Assembly (NCBI GenBank): GCA_945865375.1 | Contig: CAMBEJ010000035.1 | Location: forward strand, 1 to 39,154 | From: Akkermansia muciniphila | GTDB lineage: Bacteria > Verrucomicrobiota > Verrucomicrobiia > Limisphaerales > F1-80-MAGS106 | DNA: 39,154 nucleotides | Reading direction: 5' to 3' | The notes under the pieces: model-generated | What the model was told of the DNA's origin: nothing | What the model saw: only the letters and a program-made list of their open reading frames with translations | Databases searched by the model: none | Shown here: positions 16,761 through 25,116 of the stretch, one piece after another | How the letters are laid out: each line of letters opens with the position of its first letter | How positions within the stretch are numbered: the stretch's first letter is position 1 | Made by a program: the position numbers and the translations under genes

Positions 16761-18659
16761 TCACGGTTGCTCGACTCGAGTGAGACGGTCGGTCGGAGGG
16801 GGCGTGAGCTCCTGGGTTTGACCGCCGGGCCATCGGATTGAAAGCGCATCGAGGTGATCCGATTTTCCGAGGCCGAGGGTGATTACGGATTCGGATTGCG
16901 AAAGATAGCTGCGCGTCGGCATGATCTGGCGTGTGAGGGTTTGCTCCCCGATTTTAGCGGTGACAACCGCGCCGATGGCGTCTCGGTTGGCTTTCTTCCC
17001 GATCAACTTGAGCCGGACCCAGTGATGGTTGAGTCTCTGGTCGTTGCGCAAGAGTTTGGGAATGCCGCCAACCTGCATCAGCAACACGTCCAGGTCGCCG
17101 TCCCCATCGATGTCGGCAAACGCGGATCCGCGTCCGACAATGGGTTCATAAAGGTCCGGGCCGGATTGCGCGGCGGTCACGGGTGTAAAACACGGGCTTC
17201 TGTCCGGGCCCCCATTCCAGAAAAGCTGCGCGGACTGTTTGTAGTGTTGGCTCTGTTGCACTTTGTTGATTTCCTCCTCGAGATGCCCGTTGCACGTGAG
17301 CAAGTCCAGGCGCCCGTCCAGATCGTAATCGAAGAAAAACACGCCGAATTTGAGCATCAACCGCCCCGCGGGACCCACGCCTTCGTTGAGGGCCTCATCA
17401 GCGAAAGTGAGCGGCTGGTTTTGAGAGACGTACAGCGCCGACATTTCGTTTGCAAAATTGGCGATCACAATGCCCAGAGCGGCATCGTTCCGATACCACC
17501 CTGTATCGATCCCCATGGCGCCGCGTGTGTTTCCATAGCTGTCGAAGGCGATGCCCGAGACAGCGCCGATGTCTTTGAACGTACCGTCCTTTTGGTTGAG
17601 AAAGACAAAGTTCTGAACCGTGTCATTGGCCACCACGAGATCGATCCATCCGTCGTTGTTGAGGTCCACGGGGGCCACCGCCATGGATTTTGCTGCGGGA
17701 ACTCCGGTTGAGGGGTTCTTGATCTGAACACCCGCCTTGTCTGAAATATCGGTGAAGGCCCCATTGCCGTTGTTGCGATAGAGGCTGGGAAAAGCACCCG
17801 CAAAGTTCATGGGTGGTCCGTAGGCACGGCCCACTCCGACGAGTTTGTAACCCACTTCCAGATCGATTTCCTTCGACCACTTGACGTAGTTGCAGACAAA
17901 CAGGTCAAGGTCTCCGTCGTTGTCCACATCCACCCACGCAGCCCCAGTGCTCCATCCCGAACCAGCCCCCTCCACGCCAGCCTGGGTTGTGATTTCCTTG
18001 AACTTTCCGTTGCCCAGGTTTCTGAAGAGGTGATTGCCGCCGACGGCCGTGAAGAAGATGTCTGCAAGTCCGTCATTGTCAAAATCCCCCACGGCTGCGC
18101 CCATGCCATAAAACGGCACGTCGAGACCTGAGTTCTGAGTCACGTCGGTGAAATGACCCTCGCCATCGTTTTGGTAAAGGGCGAGGGTGGGTTGCGCCCT
18201 TTCGGCGGATTGTTTCCACGGCCAGAAACCGCTGTTGACGAGGATCAGATCCTGGTCGCCGTCGTTGTCGAAGTCGATGAAAGCGCAACCCCCACCCATG
18301 GTTTCAGGCAGCAGTTTGTCTCCGTAGGCCCCATTGACATGTGTGAAGCGGATCCCAGAAGCTGCGGTGATGTCTAAAAACGGGACCTGAGGAATTTCAA
18401 CGGGCGCGGATTTGGCTGCGACAGGCGCGGCGAGCGCGGTCTTCCTCGTGACCGGGACTGCCTTTTTCTTGCTGAAGACCAAGAGGAGTGCGGCTGCTGT
18501 GGCGATCAGCGCAATTGCCGCGACGAGGGACACTTTGAAGGCGCGGCCGATGACGGCATCATCGAAATGCGCCAGTTCCTCGCTTTGTGGACCGCCGGCG
18601 GGTTTGGTTTCAGGCGTGTTGCGCCTGAGTGATTTCTTGTCTGGATTGTTGGAACTCAT
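16761..18659 (-). CDS. FG-GAP/VCBS repeat protein with C-terminal ASPIC/UnbV domain (CRTAC1-like)
   Basis: A 632-residue protein anchored by one N-terminal membrane helix (about residues 43-62, KVSLVAAIALIATAAALLLVF), with the rest outside the cytoplasm. It begins its folded part with FLDITAASGIRFTHVNG, the usual entry of this family. At least six calcium-type loops are seen: DFDNDGDQD, DFDNDGLAD, DVDNDGDLD, DLNNDGWID, DYDLDGRLD and DIDGDGDLD, spread over about residues 130-530, consistent with a seven-bladed beta propeller. The C-terminal ~75 residues (SYLSQSESVITLGLG, then IRWPGGQTQEL) are an ASPIC/UnbV domain. Ligand is unknown. It converges on the DUF1501 gene and stands alone. Confidence 0.94.
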   Translation of the reverse strand: MSSNNPDKKSLRRNTPETKPAGGPQSEELAHFDDAVIGRAFKVSLVAAIALIATAAALLLVFSKKKAVPVTRKTALAAPVAAKSAPVEIPQVPFLDITAASGIRFTHVNGAYGDKLLPETMGGGCAFIDFDNDGDQDLILVNSGFWPWKQSAERAQPTLALYQNDGEGHFTDVTQNSGLDVPFYGMGAAVGDFDNDGLADIFFTAVGGNHLFRNLGNGKFKEITTQAGVEGAGSGWSTGAAWVDVDNDGDLDLFVCNYVKWSKEIDLEVGYKLVGVGRAYGPPMNFAGAFPSLYRNNGNGAFTDISDKAGVQIKNPSTGVPAAKSMAVAPVDLNNDGWIDLVVANDTVQNFVFLNQKDGTFKDIGAVSGIAFDSYGNTRGAMGIDTGWYRNDAALGIVIANFANEMSALYVSQNQPLTFADEALNEGVGPAGRLMLKFGVFFFDYDLDGRLDLLTCNGHLEEEINKVQQSQHYKQSAQLFWNGGPDRSPCFTPVTAAQSGPDLYEPIVGRGSAFADIDGDGDLDVLLMQVGGIPKLLRNDQRLNHHWVRLKLIGKKANRDAIGAVVTAKIGEQTLTRQIMPTRSYLSQSESVITLGLGKSDHLDALSIRWPGGQTQELTPPPTDRLTRVEQP

Positions 18660-18828
18660 CCGCGTCTTGAGCGTGATTCACGCACGATTGCGGCCTCAAG
18701 CCAATTCTTTAATTTTCCAGCGATCAACGGCCGTCCCTAGGATCATTCGCAACGTTCGAAACGAGGAACCTTCGAGGAGGTGCTGCGCCATCGAATATCC
18801 GAGCAAAAAACGCCTCAAATACGCAAGC

Positions 18829-19640
18829 TTACCATGTCCTTTGCGAGCAGTTCTCATCTTGAACGATGTGTCGGTTCTTTGATGCTAGGAACTCCAACGC
18901 GGCTGTTCGGTCACGGTGTAACTGACGCCACAGCTTGAGCAGCGGTCGCTCTCTCCGACGGATGTTGCGAACATTAAGACACAAGGTGTCCATTCCGTCG
19001 CGCAGCGTTTCGTAACCGTGCCGCTCCATGTAGGCGATTGCTGTCGGCTGATCTTCCGGCTTCAGGTGGGCGTGCTCGAAGATCACCAGGCGCGGATGAA
19101 ACCGTCCGAAGTCAATGTTCTTGAGCAGTTCGAAATCGTAGCCTTCAGTGTCGATGTGCAGGACATCGAGCGCGTCAACGCCGTGGCGTCGGCACAGCGT
19201 GTCGAAAGTGACGGCCGACACGTCGATCTGCACGATTCTCCTTTCGATATCCGGAATCACCGATGCATGCTTCGCGATGACCTCTCGGCGGAACGAGCCC
19301 AGCGCATCTTACCAGTCCGGCAAGCCTTCGGCCAGGAAGTCCTTGACCGGCGCGAGGCGGTAGAATGGCAACACGCCGTCGCGGTCGGCGATCGCCAGGT
19401 TTTCGAAGCGCAGGCGTTCTTTACAAATGGAATAGTTCCTGAACAGCTGAGCGAAAAGGTCGGGAACAGGCTCGACCAGGATACCGCGCCATGCGGAGCC
19501 CATGATATGACGGCGCAGCGGGTCTAAGTTCAGGCCGTCCCGCCGTCGTTGGAGCCGATCTGGACAAAGAACGCCTCGGGGTTCATCGCTGCAAACGCTT
19601 CGAGCAGCCGTTGGTTAGGATCCTCGTCAAAGAATTCTGG
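18829..19640 (-). pseudogene. FkbM family methyltransferase, broken by a frameshift and a nonsense codon
   Basis: Reading the minus strand from about 19640, FFDEDPNQRLLEAFAAMN and FFVQIGSNDG give the SAM-binding start. A frameshift at about 19531-19548 moves to the frame LDPLRRHIMGSAWRGILVEPVP, which runs to a TAA at 19309-19311 (after LPDW) and then continues in frame with DALGSFRREVIAKHA, DVLHIDTEGYDFELL and LVIFEHAHL. The DTEGYD motif is diagnostic of FkbM proteins. All parts are in order with good similarity, so a roughly 270-residue SAM-dependent methyltransferase has been inactivated recently. No start codon could be assigned. It may have belonged to a lost glycan or glycosyl-modification cluster. 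Confidence 0.8.
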
Positions 19641-20377
19641 GGATGAATCTAAGCAACCTCCTGCTTGAGTTAGCTCAGGGTCGGATCCCATATGGAATGG
19701 AGATGTCGCATTACTTGTCGTGGCCCGATATTTACCCCGCTCTCTTCAATGTTCCTAAACTGCGTCGTCCAACCGATGGCCGGATGGAGGATGTGAGGGC
19801 GACCCGCGATGCCACCACGAGTCCCCGTCGTGTTCGGTCACGGGTAAGTATTCCGTTTCCACGGCTCCAGCGACGGTGACATTCCGGGGGCTCTGGGACA
19901 AGGACAAAGCCTCGGAACGCCTGACACCATGGAAAGTGGGTTGCATCGTCCTCCGCCAAAAGGCCTCGGGTACGGACGCGCAACAACGGGCGGAACTGCC
20001 AAGCCTGTCCGACGCCATTGGAGCTAGTTGGCTTAGCCTTCAGGGTGGGGGAACGGCAACGCGTTGCGGACGGCTTGAGGCTTTACTCTGTCTACAGAAT
20101 GTGAACATCCTCCTCCAAGCGCCACTTTCAGAAGCGCCTTATTTCTCATGGATCTGGAATGGATTTCCTTGCCCAAAAACTCCCGAATCATCTATTCTCG
20201 TTCTACCTTAAAAGCGCAAATTGCTAGCAGGCATGCGGTTCTCCGTCCACAAACGCCGTGCCCCGTGACGTGGCGCAAACGCGGCGGCTGGCGTGGAGCA
20301 TTGGATCGATATCCGGCGTGCAAGTCACCCGCCGCACGCGGTCATCATCTGACGTCGACCACAGCCCTCATCTCTTG
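19641..20377. other. Gene-free stretch of about 740 bases
   Basis: Several short frames exist on both strands but none has a recognisable domain, ribosome site or consistent codon use. One minus-strand frame (19755-20018) contains VTVAGAVETEYLPVTEH and might be a shred of an older gene. Positions 20040-20120 also show no structure I can name. Confidence 0.4.
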
Positions 20378-21223
20378 ATGCACACTCCCGAGCAACGTCG
20401 AGCCGTTTTGTATTTGGTAGCGGCGGCGTTCCTCTGGAGCGTCGGGGGACTGTTGATCAAGTGGGTGCAGTGGCATCCGATCGCGATCGCGGGAATGCGG
20501 AGTTTGATAGCGGCCATCACCCTGTGGGCCGTCACGCCGAGGTTTGAGTGGCGCTTTGGCCGCGACCAGTGGATCGGTGCCATTCTGTACACCATGACGG
20601 TGATGCTGTTCGTGGTGGCGAACAAATTGACCACCGCCGCCAACGCGATATTTCTTCAATACACCGCTCCAATCTACATTGCACTGTTTGGGGCCTGGTT
20701 TTTGAAGGAGCATCCGACCCGGCTCGACTGGGCTTTGATGGCGCTGGCGCAGGGCGGTACAGCGCTTTTCTTTTTGGATCAATTTCAAGGCTCAGGTTTT
20801 TGGGGGAACGTCTGCGCGCTGGCGAGCGGGATGAGTTTCGCTGCGCTGACGTTGCACTTGCGACGACACCGCGACGCCTCCCCTGTGGCCTCCGTTTTTC
20901 TTGGGAACCTGCTCACCTTCGCCCTCGGTTGCCCGTTCATGTTCGAGAGCCAACCGTCGGTGAAGGGATGGCTGGGATTGGTTTTGCTCGGGGTGTTCCA
21001 GCTCGGGTTGAGTTACAAGCTCTACACCGTGGCGATCCGCCATGTGCGTGCGCTGGAGGCGAGTTTGATCGGAACCCTGGAGCCGGTTCTCAACCCGATC
21101 TGGGTGTTGCTGTTTCTGGGCGAAAAGCCCGGCCCATGGGCGGTCGCCGGAGGGTGCATCGTGATCGGTGCCGTCAGCGTGCGCGCCGTGGCGACGGCTC
21201 GAGGCGCGAAGAGCCTGGGCTGA
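20378..21223 (+). CDS. DMT superfamily transporter (EamA family)
   Basis: A 281-residue membrane protein with about ten hydrophobic helices arranged as two EamA domains. The first repeat starts LYLVAAAFLWSVGGLLIKW; the second contains LGLVLLGVFQLGLSYKLYTVAIRHVRALEASLIGTLEPVLNPIW, whose LEP-xxNPxW turn is a hallmark. The ATG at 20378 is chosen over the in-frame ATG at 20258 because the extra 40 residues are not membrane-like. Such carriers export or import amino acids, nucleotides or other metabolites; the substrate is not evident. It is not in an operon. Confidence 0.92.
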   Translation: MHTPEQRRAVLYLVAAAFLWSVGGLLIKWVQWHPIAIAGMRSLIAAITLWAVTPRFEWRFGRDQWIGAILYTMTVMLFVVANKLTTAANAIFLQYTAPIYIALFGAWFLKEHPTRLDWALMALAQGGTALFFLDQFQGSGFWGNVCALASGMSFAALTLHLRRHRDASPVASVFLGNLLTFALGCPFMFESQPSVKGWLGLVLLGVFQLGLSYKLYTVAIRHVRALEASLIGTLEPVLNPIWVLLFLGEKPGPWAVAGGCIVIGAVSVRAVATARGAKSLG

Positions 21224-21308
21224 TGGGGCGCTTGCGGATTCCTCGATTGTTCGTCATCGTAATCTGAAGCGTCAGCTTAATCCTTCGCTGCTCTGGAACA
21301 GAGCGGTG

Positions 21309-21350
21309 GATTACGATTACGATTACGATTACGATTACGATTACGATTAG
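21309..21350. repeat. (GATTAC)7 hexanucleotide tract
   Basis: Six perfect GATTAC units plus GATTAG. The complementary GTAATC tract lies at 23932-24006 and shorter relatives at 31921-32010 and about 2620, so the tract is one arm of a dispersed repeat family. The rest of the gap (21224-21510) has a CGTCATCGTAATC word near 21255 that could pair with this tract, but no gene. Confidence 0.93.
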
Positions 21351-21510
21351 GAGTTCGGAATTGGAGTTGCTCGAGCATCACACTAAGCGGGTGCCTTTTA
21401 TTGAATTCAGAAACTGGTCGGAAAATGACGAACCCATTTTCATTGTCCCAACGGTCGGAGATGCTTAAGGTTGTTCGACAACTCCAAGAATAATTTCATT
21501 TGAACCCACC

Positions 21511-22857
21511 ATGAAAACTGCCGTCAGCCGCCGCCGGTTCCTCCGCCAATCCACAAGTGCAGGCGCGGGATTGCTCATTCTCCGGAACAGCAAACTCGCC
21601 TTCGCTTACGAGGCCAACAGCAAGCTCAACATTGCCGGCATCGGCGTTGGTGGACAGGGCAGGGGTAGCCTCGATGCCTTTCACAATTATGGACACAACA
21701 TTGTGGCCCTTTGTGACGTGGACGCCAAACGGGCCGGCGACATCTACAAGAAGCATCCCTCGGCAAAAGCCTATCAGGACTTCCGGAAGATGTTTGATGA
21801 GATGGAGAAGGGAATTGATGCCGTTCTCGTCGCTACCCCCGACCACACACACGCGGTTGCGGCGGTGGCCGCCATGAAACGTGGCAAGCATGTCTATTGT
21901 GAGAAGCCGCTGACCCGGACGGTGCAGGAGGCGCGAGTGATGAGGGAAACCGCCGCTCAGCACAAGGTGGTCACACAGATGGGCAACCAGGGGTCGGCTG
22001 AGAGCCGTCTCCGCCGCGCGGTGGAACTGGTCTGGGGCGGGGTCATCGGCGAGGTTCGTGAGGCGCATGTCTGGTTTGACGGGGGGAACGGGCCGATGAC
22101 CCGGCCGGCTGATGCTCCGCCGGTTCCCAACGAACTCAACTGGGACCTCTGGCTTGGGCCCGCAGCGTGGCGTCCTTATCATCCCTCCTACGTGCCGGCG
22201 AGCTGGCGGAGCTGGCGAGCCTTCGGAAGCGGCATCGTCGGCGATTTTGCCTGTCACACCGCCAACATCATGTTCCGCGCCTTGCACCTTGAACAACTCT
22301 GGGACAAGTCCAAGAGCCCGGGCTCAACGAAGGTGATTCGCTTCCAGGCATGGCCTTCTGAGATGGATCAGGAAGGCTATCCGACATCGCTCCGGGTGGT
22401 CATGGACATCCCCGCACGCGGAGAACTGCCTCCGTTCAAGCTGACTTGGTATGCGAAGGAGAAGCCGTCTGAGGATTTGATGCTTGGTCACAAGCGCGGG
22501 GGCTGGGGAGATCTTCTGGTAGGATCAAAGGGCTCAATTTATTCTGACAACCCTTGGAATGCACACTACGTGCTGCTTCCTGAGAGCCGGTTTGAAGACT
22601 TTAGCGGGGGTCCTGCCGAATCGATTCCGCGCGTCAAAAGTCACCAGTGGGAATGGGTCGAAGCCTGCAAGGGTAGCGGAAAGACCTTCTCCGGTTTCGA
22701 AATCGGTGGTCCCCTCACCGAGCTCGCACAACTCGCTAATCTTGCTTCACTGGTCGAAGGACCGCTGGAATACGATACCTTGAGCGGGCACATTCTGAAC
22801 TCCAATGCAGCCAGCAACCTTCTGCATCGCGAGTATCGCAAGGGCTGGTCCCTGTAA
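21511..22857 (+). CDS. Gfo/Idh/MocA family oxidoreductase, Tat-exported
   Basis: A 448-residue NAD(P)-dependent oxidoreductase-like protein. The N-terminus has a twin-arginine signal, SRRRFLRQSTSAGAGLLIL. The Rossmann part follows with IAGIGVGGQGRGSLDAF, VALCDVD, ATPDHTHAVAAVAAM and the diagnostic CEKPLTRTVQEAR, whose lysine is catalytic in the family. The remaining 260 residues form the larger C-terminal domain, with FGSGIVGDFACHT. Tat-signalled members are abundant in Verrucomicrobiota and Planctomycetes and probably act in the periplasm on sugars; the cofactor is probably bound before export. Single gene; substrate unknown. Confidence 0.94.
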   Translation: MKTAVSRRRFLRQSTSAGAGLLILRNSKLAFAYEANSKLNIAGIGVGGQGRGSLDAFHNYGHNIVALCDVDAKRAGDIYKKHPSAKAYQDFRKMFDEMEKGIDAVLVATPDHTHAVAAVAAMKRGKHVYCEKPLTRTVQEARVMRETAAQHKVVTQMGNQGSAESRLRRAVELVWGGVIGEVREAHVWFDGGNGPMTRPADAPPVPNELNWDLWLGPAAWRPYHPSYVPASWRSWRAFGSGIVGDFACHTANIMFRALHLEQLWDKSKSPGSTKVIRFQAWPSEMDQEGYPTSLRVVMDIPARGELPPFKLTWYAKEKPSEDLMLGHKRGGWGDLLVGSKGSIYSDNPWNAHYVLLPESRFEDFSGGPAESIPRVKSHQWEWVEACKGSGKTFSGFEIGGPLTELAQLANLASLVEGPLEYDTLSGHILNSNAASNLLHREYRKGWSL

Positions 22858-22892
22858 ATGGGTTCTTGATGGGGCTATTGGATCAACCGCCT

Positions 22893-23789
22893 TTATTTCA
22901 CTTTTCGCGTCGCTCGTTCCTGCAGCCAGGCGACGTCTTTGTTGTTCGGTGACGCGACACCCAACGGGATTGGTTGACCCTTCTTGAGCTTTGGGCAGGT
23001 GCGTGGATCGAGCCATTTCTTGATTTCAGCATGACCGTCAGCAAAAGAGAAACCAGCGGCATTATTGTGGTAGCTCGCCGGGTAATCGACGATCATGGTG
23101 CCGGTCATGCTCGGATAGCCGTTCATTTGCGTCACCCAAAACCCATCGTTCATGCTGTCCTCGCGTTCGTCGAGCAACACCCAGGTCATTGTGGGACCCG
23201 GATCGGTCATATCGCCTAATTTCCGATAAACCCGCCACGTGTTGGCCGGCCATCCATCCTGTGTCGGGCCTGAGTTATACGGCAGTTCCCCATTTCCACC
23301 GACGAAGTTGCTCATGGACATGCTTCGGACCCGTTTCACCGTCTGGCCTTTGAACGCTCCCGTGGTCGGCTTCACAGTGCTCTGATCTGCCGGGCACTTC
23401 CAAATGCCGGCAGATCCGCCACAGTAGGTCCAGAGCGGACTTTTCTGGAGATCCTGAGCGACATCCCAGTTTGAAGGGTTTCCGCCGCTAAAATCTAACG
23501 AACTGGTCCCAACATACCCGAATTTCGATCCGTAACCTTCCACCACACGATCGTTATTGTCTTCCGCGTAGAATCTCCAAGCCAGCATCAACTGCTTGTT
23601 GTTATTCATGCAGAGGATCCCTTGGGCTTTCGTTTTGGCCTTTGACAGGGCAGGCAGGAGCATCCCCGCCAGAATCGCAATGATGGCGATGACGACGAGA
23701 AGTTCGATGAGCGTGAAGCCATGCAACGGTCTCAGAGAGACTCTCTGGGGTTGATCGGGAGAGCCGAGGAAGTTGATAGGTGTGATCAT
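22893..23789 (-). CDS. Type II secretion-type pseudopilin with prepilin cleavage motif
   Basis: A 298-residue protein with a prepilin N-terminus: a short basic leader, the G|FTLIELL cleavage/methylation site, and the hydrophobic helix [17 protein letters not shown]. The globular part contains [14 protein letters not shown] and ends with [11 protein letters not shown], the D-G-H motif of the large pseudopilin family common in this phylum. It is processed by a prepilin peptidase and anchored in the inner membrane. Such genes occur in many single copies scattered round these genomes. It converges on the Gfo/Idh/MocA gene. Confidence 0.92.
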   Translation of the reverse strand: MITPINFLGSPDQPQRVSLRPLHGFTLIELLVVIAIIAILAGMLLPALSKAKTKAQGILCMNNNKQLMLAWRFYAEDNNDRVVEGYGSKFGYVGTSSLDFSGGNPSNWDVAQDLQKSPLWTYCGGSAGIWKCPADQSTVKPTTGAFKGQTVKRVRSMSMSNFVGGNGELPYNSGPTQDGWPANTWRVYRKLGDMTDPGPTMTWVLLDEREDSMNDGFWVTQMNGYPSMTGTMIVDYPASYHNNAAGFSFADGHAEIKKWLDPRTCPKLKKGQPIPLGVASPNNKDVAWLQERATRKVK

Positions 23790-23931
23790 AAGTAAATGGG
23801 GAAATTAGAGATATCGATTTCGAATCTATACCCCTTCCGGTGGGAGCGAAAGAAAAGTTTTTCAGCGCGGATCAGGTGGACCCCATCTGGCCCTCCTTGG
23901 CGCCTTGAGAACAACGCAGATCATGCCCGCG

Positions 23932-24060
23932 CTCCTAATCCTACTCGTAATCCTACTCGTAATCGTAATCGTAATCGTGCTCGTAATCGTAATCGTAATC
24001 GTAATCCACCCCTCTGTTTCAAGGGCAACTCCCGAGGATTATGAGTCAGATTACGAGTCA
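23932..24060. repeat. GTAATC/CTAATC hexamer tract with hairpin flank
   Basis: About twelve units of the pattern NNTAATC, mostly CGTAATC-like hexamers, occupy 23932-24006. After CACCCCTCTG and TTTCAAGGG comes GATTATGAG and GATTACGAG, which can pair back to the tract. The unit is the complement of the GATTAC tract at 21309-21350. Confidence 0.88.
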
Positions 24061-24460
24061 GGTGAAAGTTCAGAGGTCGCAGTGTCTCCTTCATCTTCCT
24101 TCGATCAAGACGGAGCCCCTCTCGAAATGAAAACACGGCAACCGGGCAATCGGACTCGCAACATCCGAGGTCATGCCATCCTGTCCCACATGACCGGCGC
24201 GTCAGAAATCTGCGCCAACCGCAGATCAGCCCAGACAGGGAAAATCCAGCGACCGAGAAAACCCCGTATCCTGCCGAGGCTGCCCACAGCCGCTCGCGGA
24301 ATGCTGCCGAAAACAAATCCCGCAACTGCCGCGAGGCGGTCGCGGGCTCATCGGACGGTTGTCTCCCTCGCAAACCAAACAGAGGCAAGCCATTTTGCCC
24401 GGCGAGCCAGGATTCTTCGCGACGAGTTGCGGTATTTTCGATTTGGGTGCGCGTTTCACG

Positions 24461-24632
24461 TTAAGCCCGAAAGCCGAAACTCATCTACAGAAGGGAACGA
24501 AGAGAACGAAGGAGCAACGGGTTGCAGCTTCCACACCGGAACATTTGTTGGCACCTGTGATGGCTCCGGAAACCCTTCTTGCTTCGTTTCCTTTGTTCCC
24601 TTCTGTAGATCAGACTTCGGTTTTCGGGTTAA
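24461..24632. repeat. Long imperfect inverted repeat
   Basis: The left arm begins TTAAGCCCGAAAGCCGAAA and continues CTACAGAAGGGAACGAAG; the right arm begins CTTCGTTTCCTTTGTTCCC and ends TTTTCGGGTTAA. The arms are each about 50 bases, separated by about 70 bases. Words like CAGAAGGGAACGAAG suggest a dispersed family. No coding function is seen. Confidence 0.8.
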
Positions 24633-24697
24633 GAAAACACTTTGGCAATCGGGTGCGTGTCACGTTCCTCCATGCTGGCCTCGCCTGCATTGGAGGC

Positions 24698-24839
24698 CAG
24701 GGCTGATTCAAGAAAACGGAGCGCCGGCTTCCATCCGGCCTTGGTTCAACGATCCGCCGGTCGCGCACCCAAGCCGATTGGAAATCGGCGCTCCGTCCCG
24801 TCTGGCCGGGCGGTCGCTGTTTTTCTTGAATCAGCCCTG
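24698..24839. mobile_element. MITE-like element with 19-bp terminal inverted repeats and 9-bp target duplication
   Basis: The ends are perfect 19-bp inverted repeats, CAGGGCTGATTCAAGAAAA at the left and its complement at the right. The interior also pairs: CGGAGCGCCGG near the left and GGCGCTCCG near the right. On both sides lies the same 9-mer, ATTGGAGGC (24689-24697 and 24840-24848), which fits a target site duplication made on insertion. At 142 bases it encodes nothing and would need a transposase in trans. No IS with these ends is present in the window. Confidence 0.85.
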
Positions 24840-25116
24840 ATTGGAGGCCGATCGGGGCAAAACTCACTCTTTATCGCCAAGTCCGGCCCTGCGGCCCCGC
24901 GTTTTTCGGGGCCACAGGGCAATCAGGACCTTGCGGAGTTCGCAAAATCAATTGGAAGGAAGGAGTAGTCAAAGCTATTAAAATTCGGCACTGTCAGATC
25001 GAGATGATCACGAAGGTTCGCCGCGTCGAGTTGAAACCAGCTTATCAGCGAAGACACCACGCACCGCTTGGGTCGAGTGCCGGATCCCGGACTCTTTTCG
25101 CCTCGGGACCGGGAGG

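Larger units (their letters stand above)
23790..25116. other. Gene-free repeat cluster
   Basis: More than 1.3 kb without a supported gene, although long frames are open in several directions because of the repeats. It holds the GTAATC tract and its hairpin flank (23932-24060), a long inverted repeat (24461-24632) and a MITE-like element (24698-24839), each listed separately. 24061-24460 and 24850-25116 show nothing I can name. Confidence 0.6.

Noticed and set aside
24610..24867. Small protein on the minus strand containing SADFQSAW
   Set aside because: This peptide is a known kind of translation artefact of dispersed repeats; the frame spans the MITE-like element.
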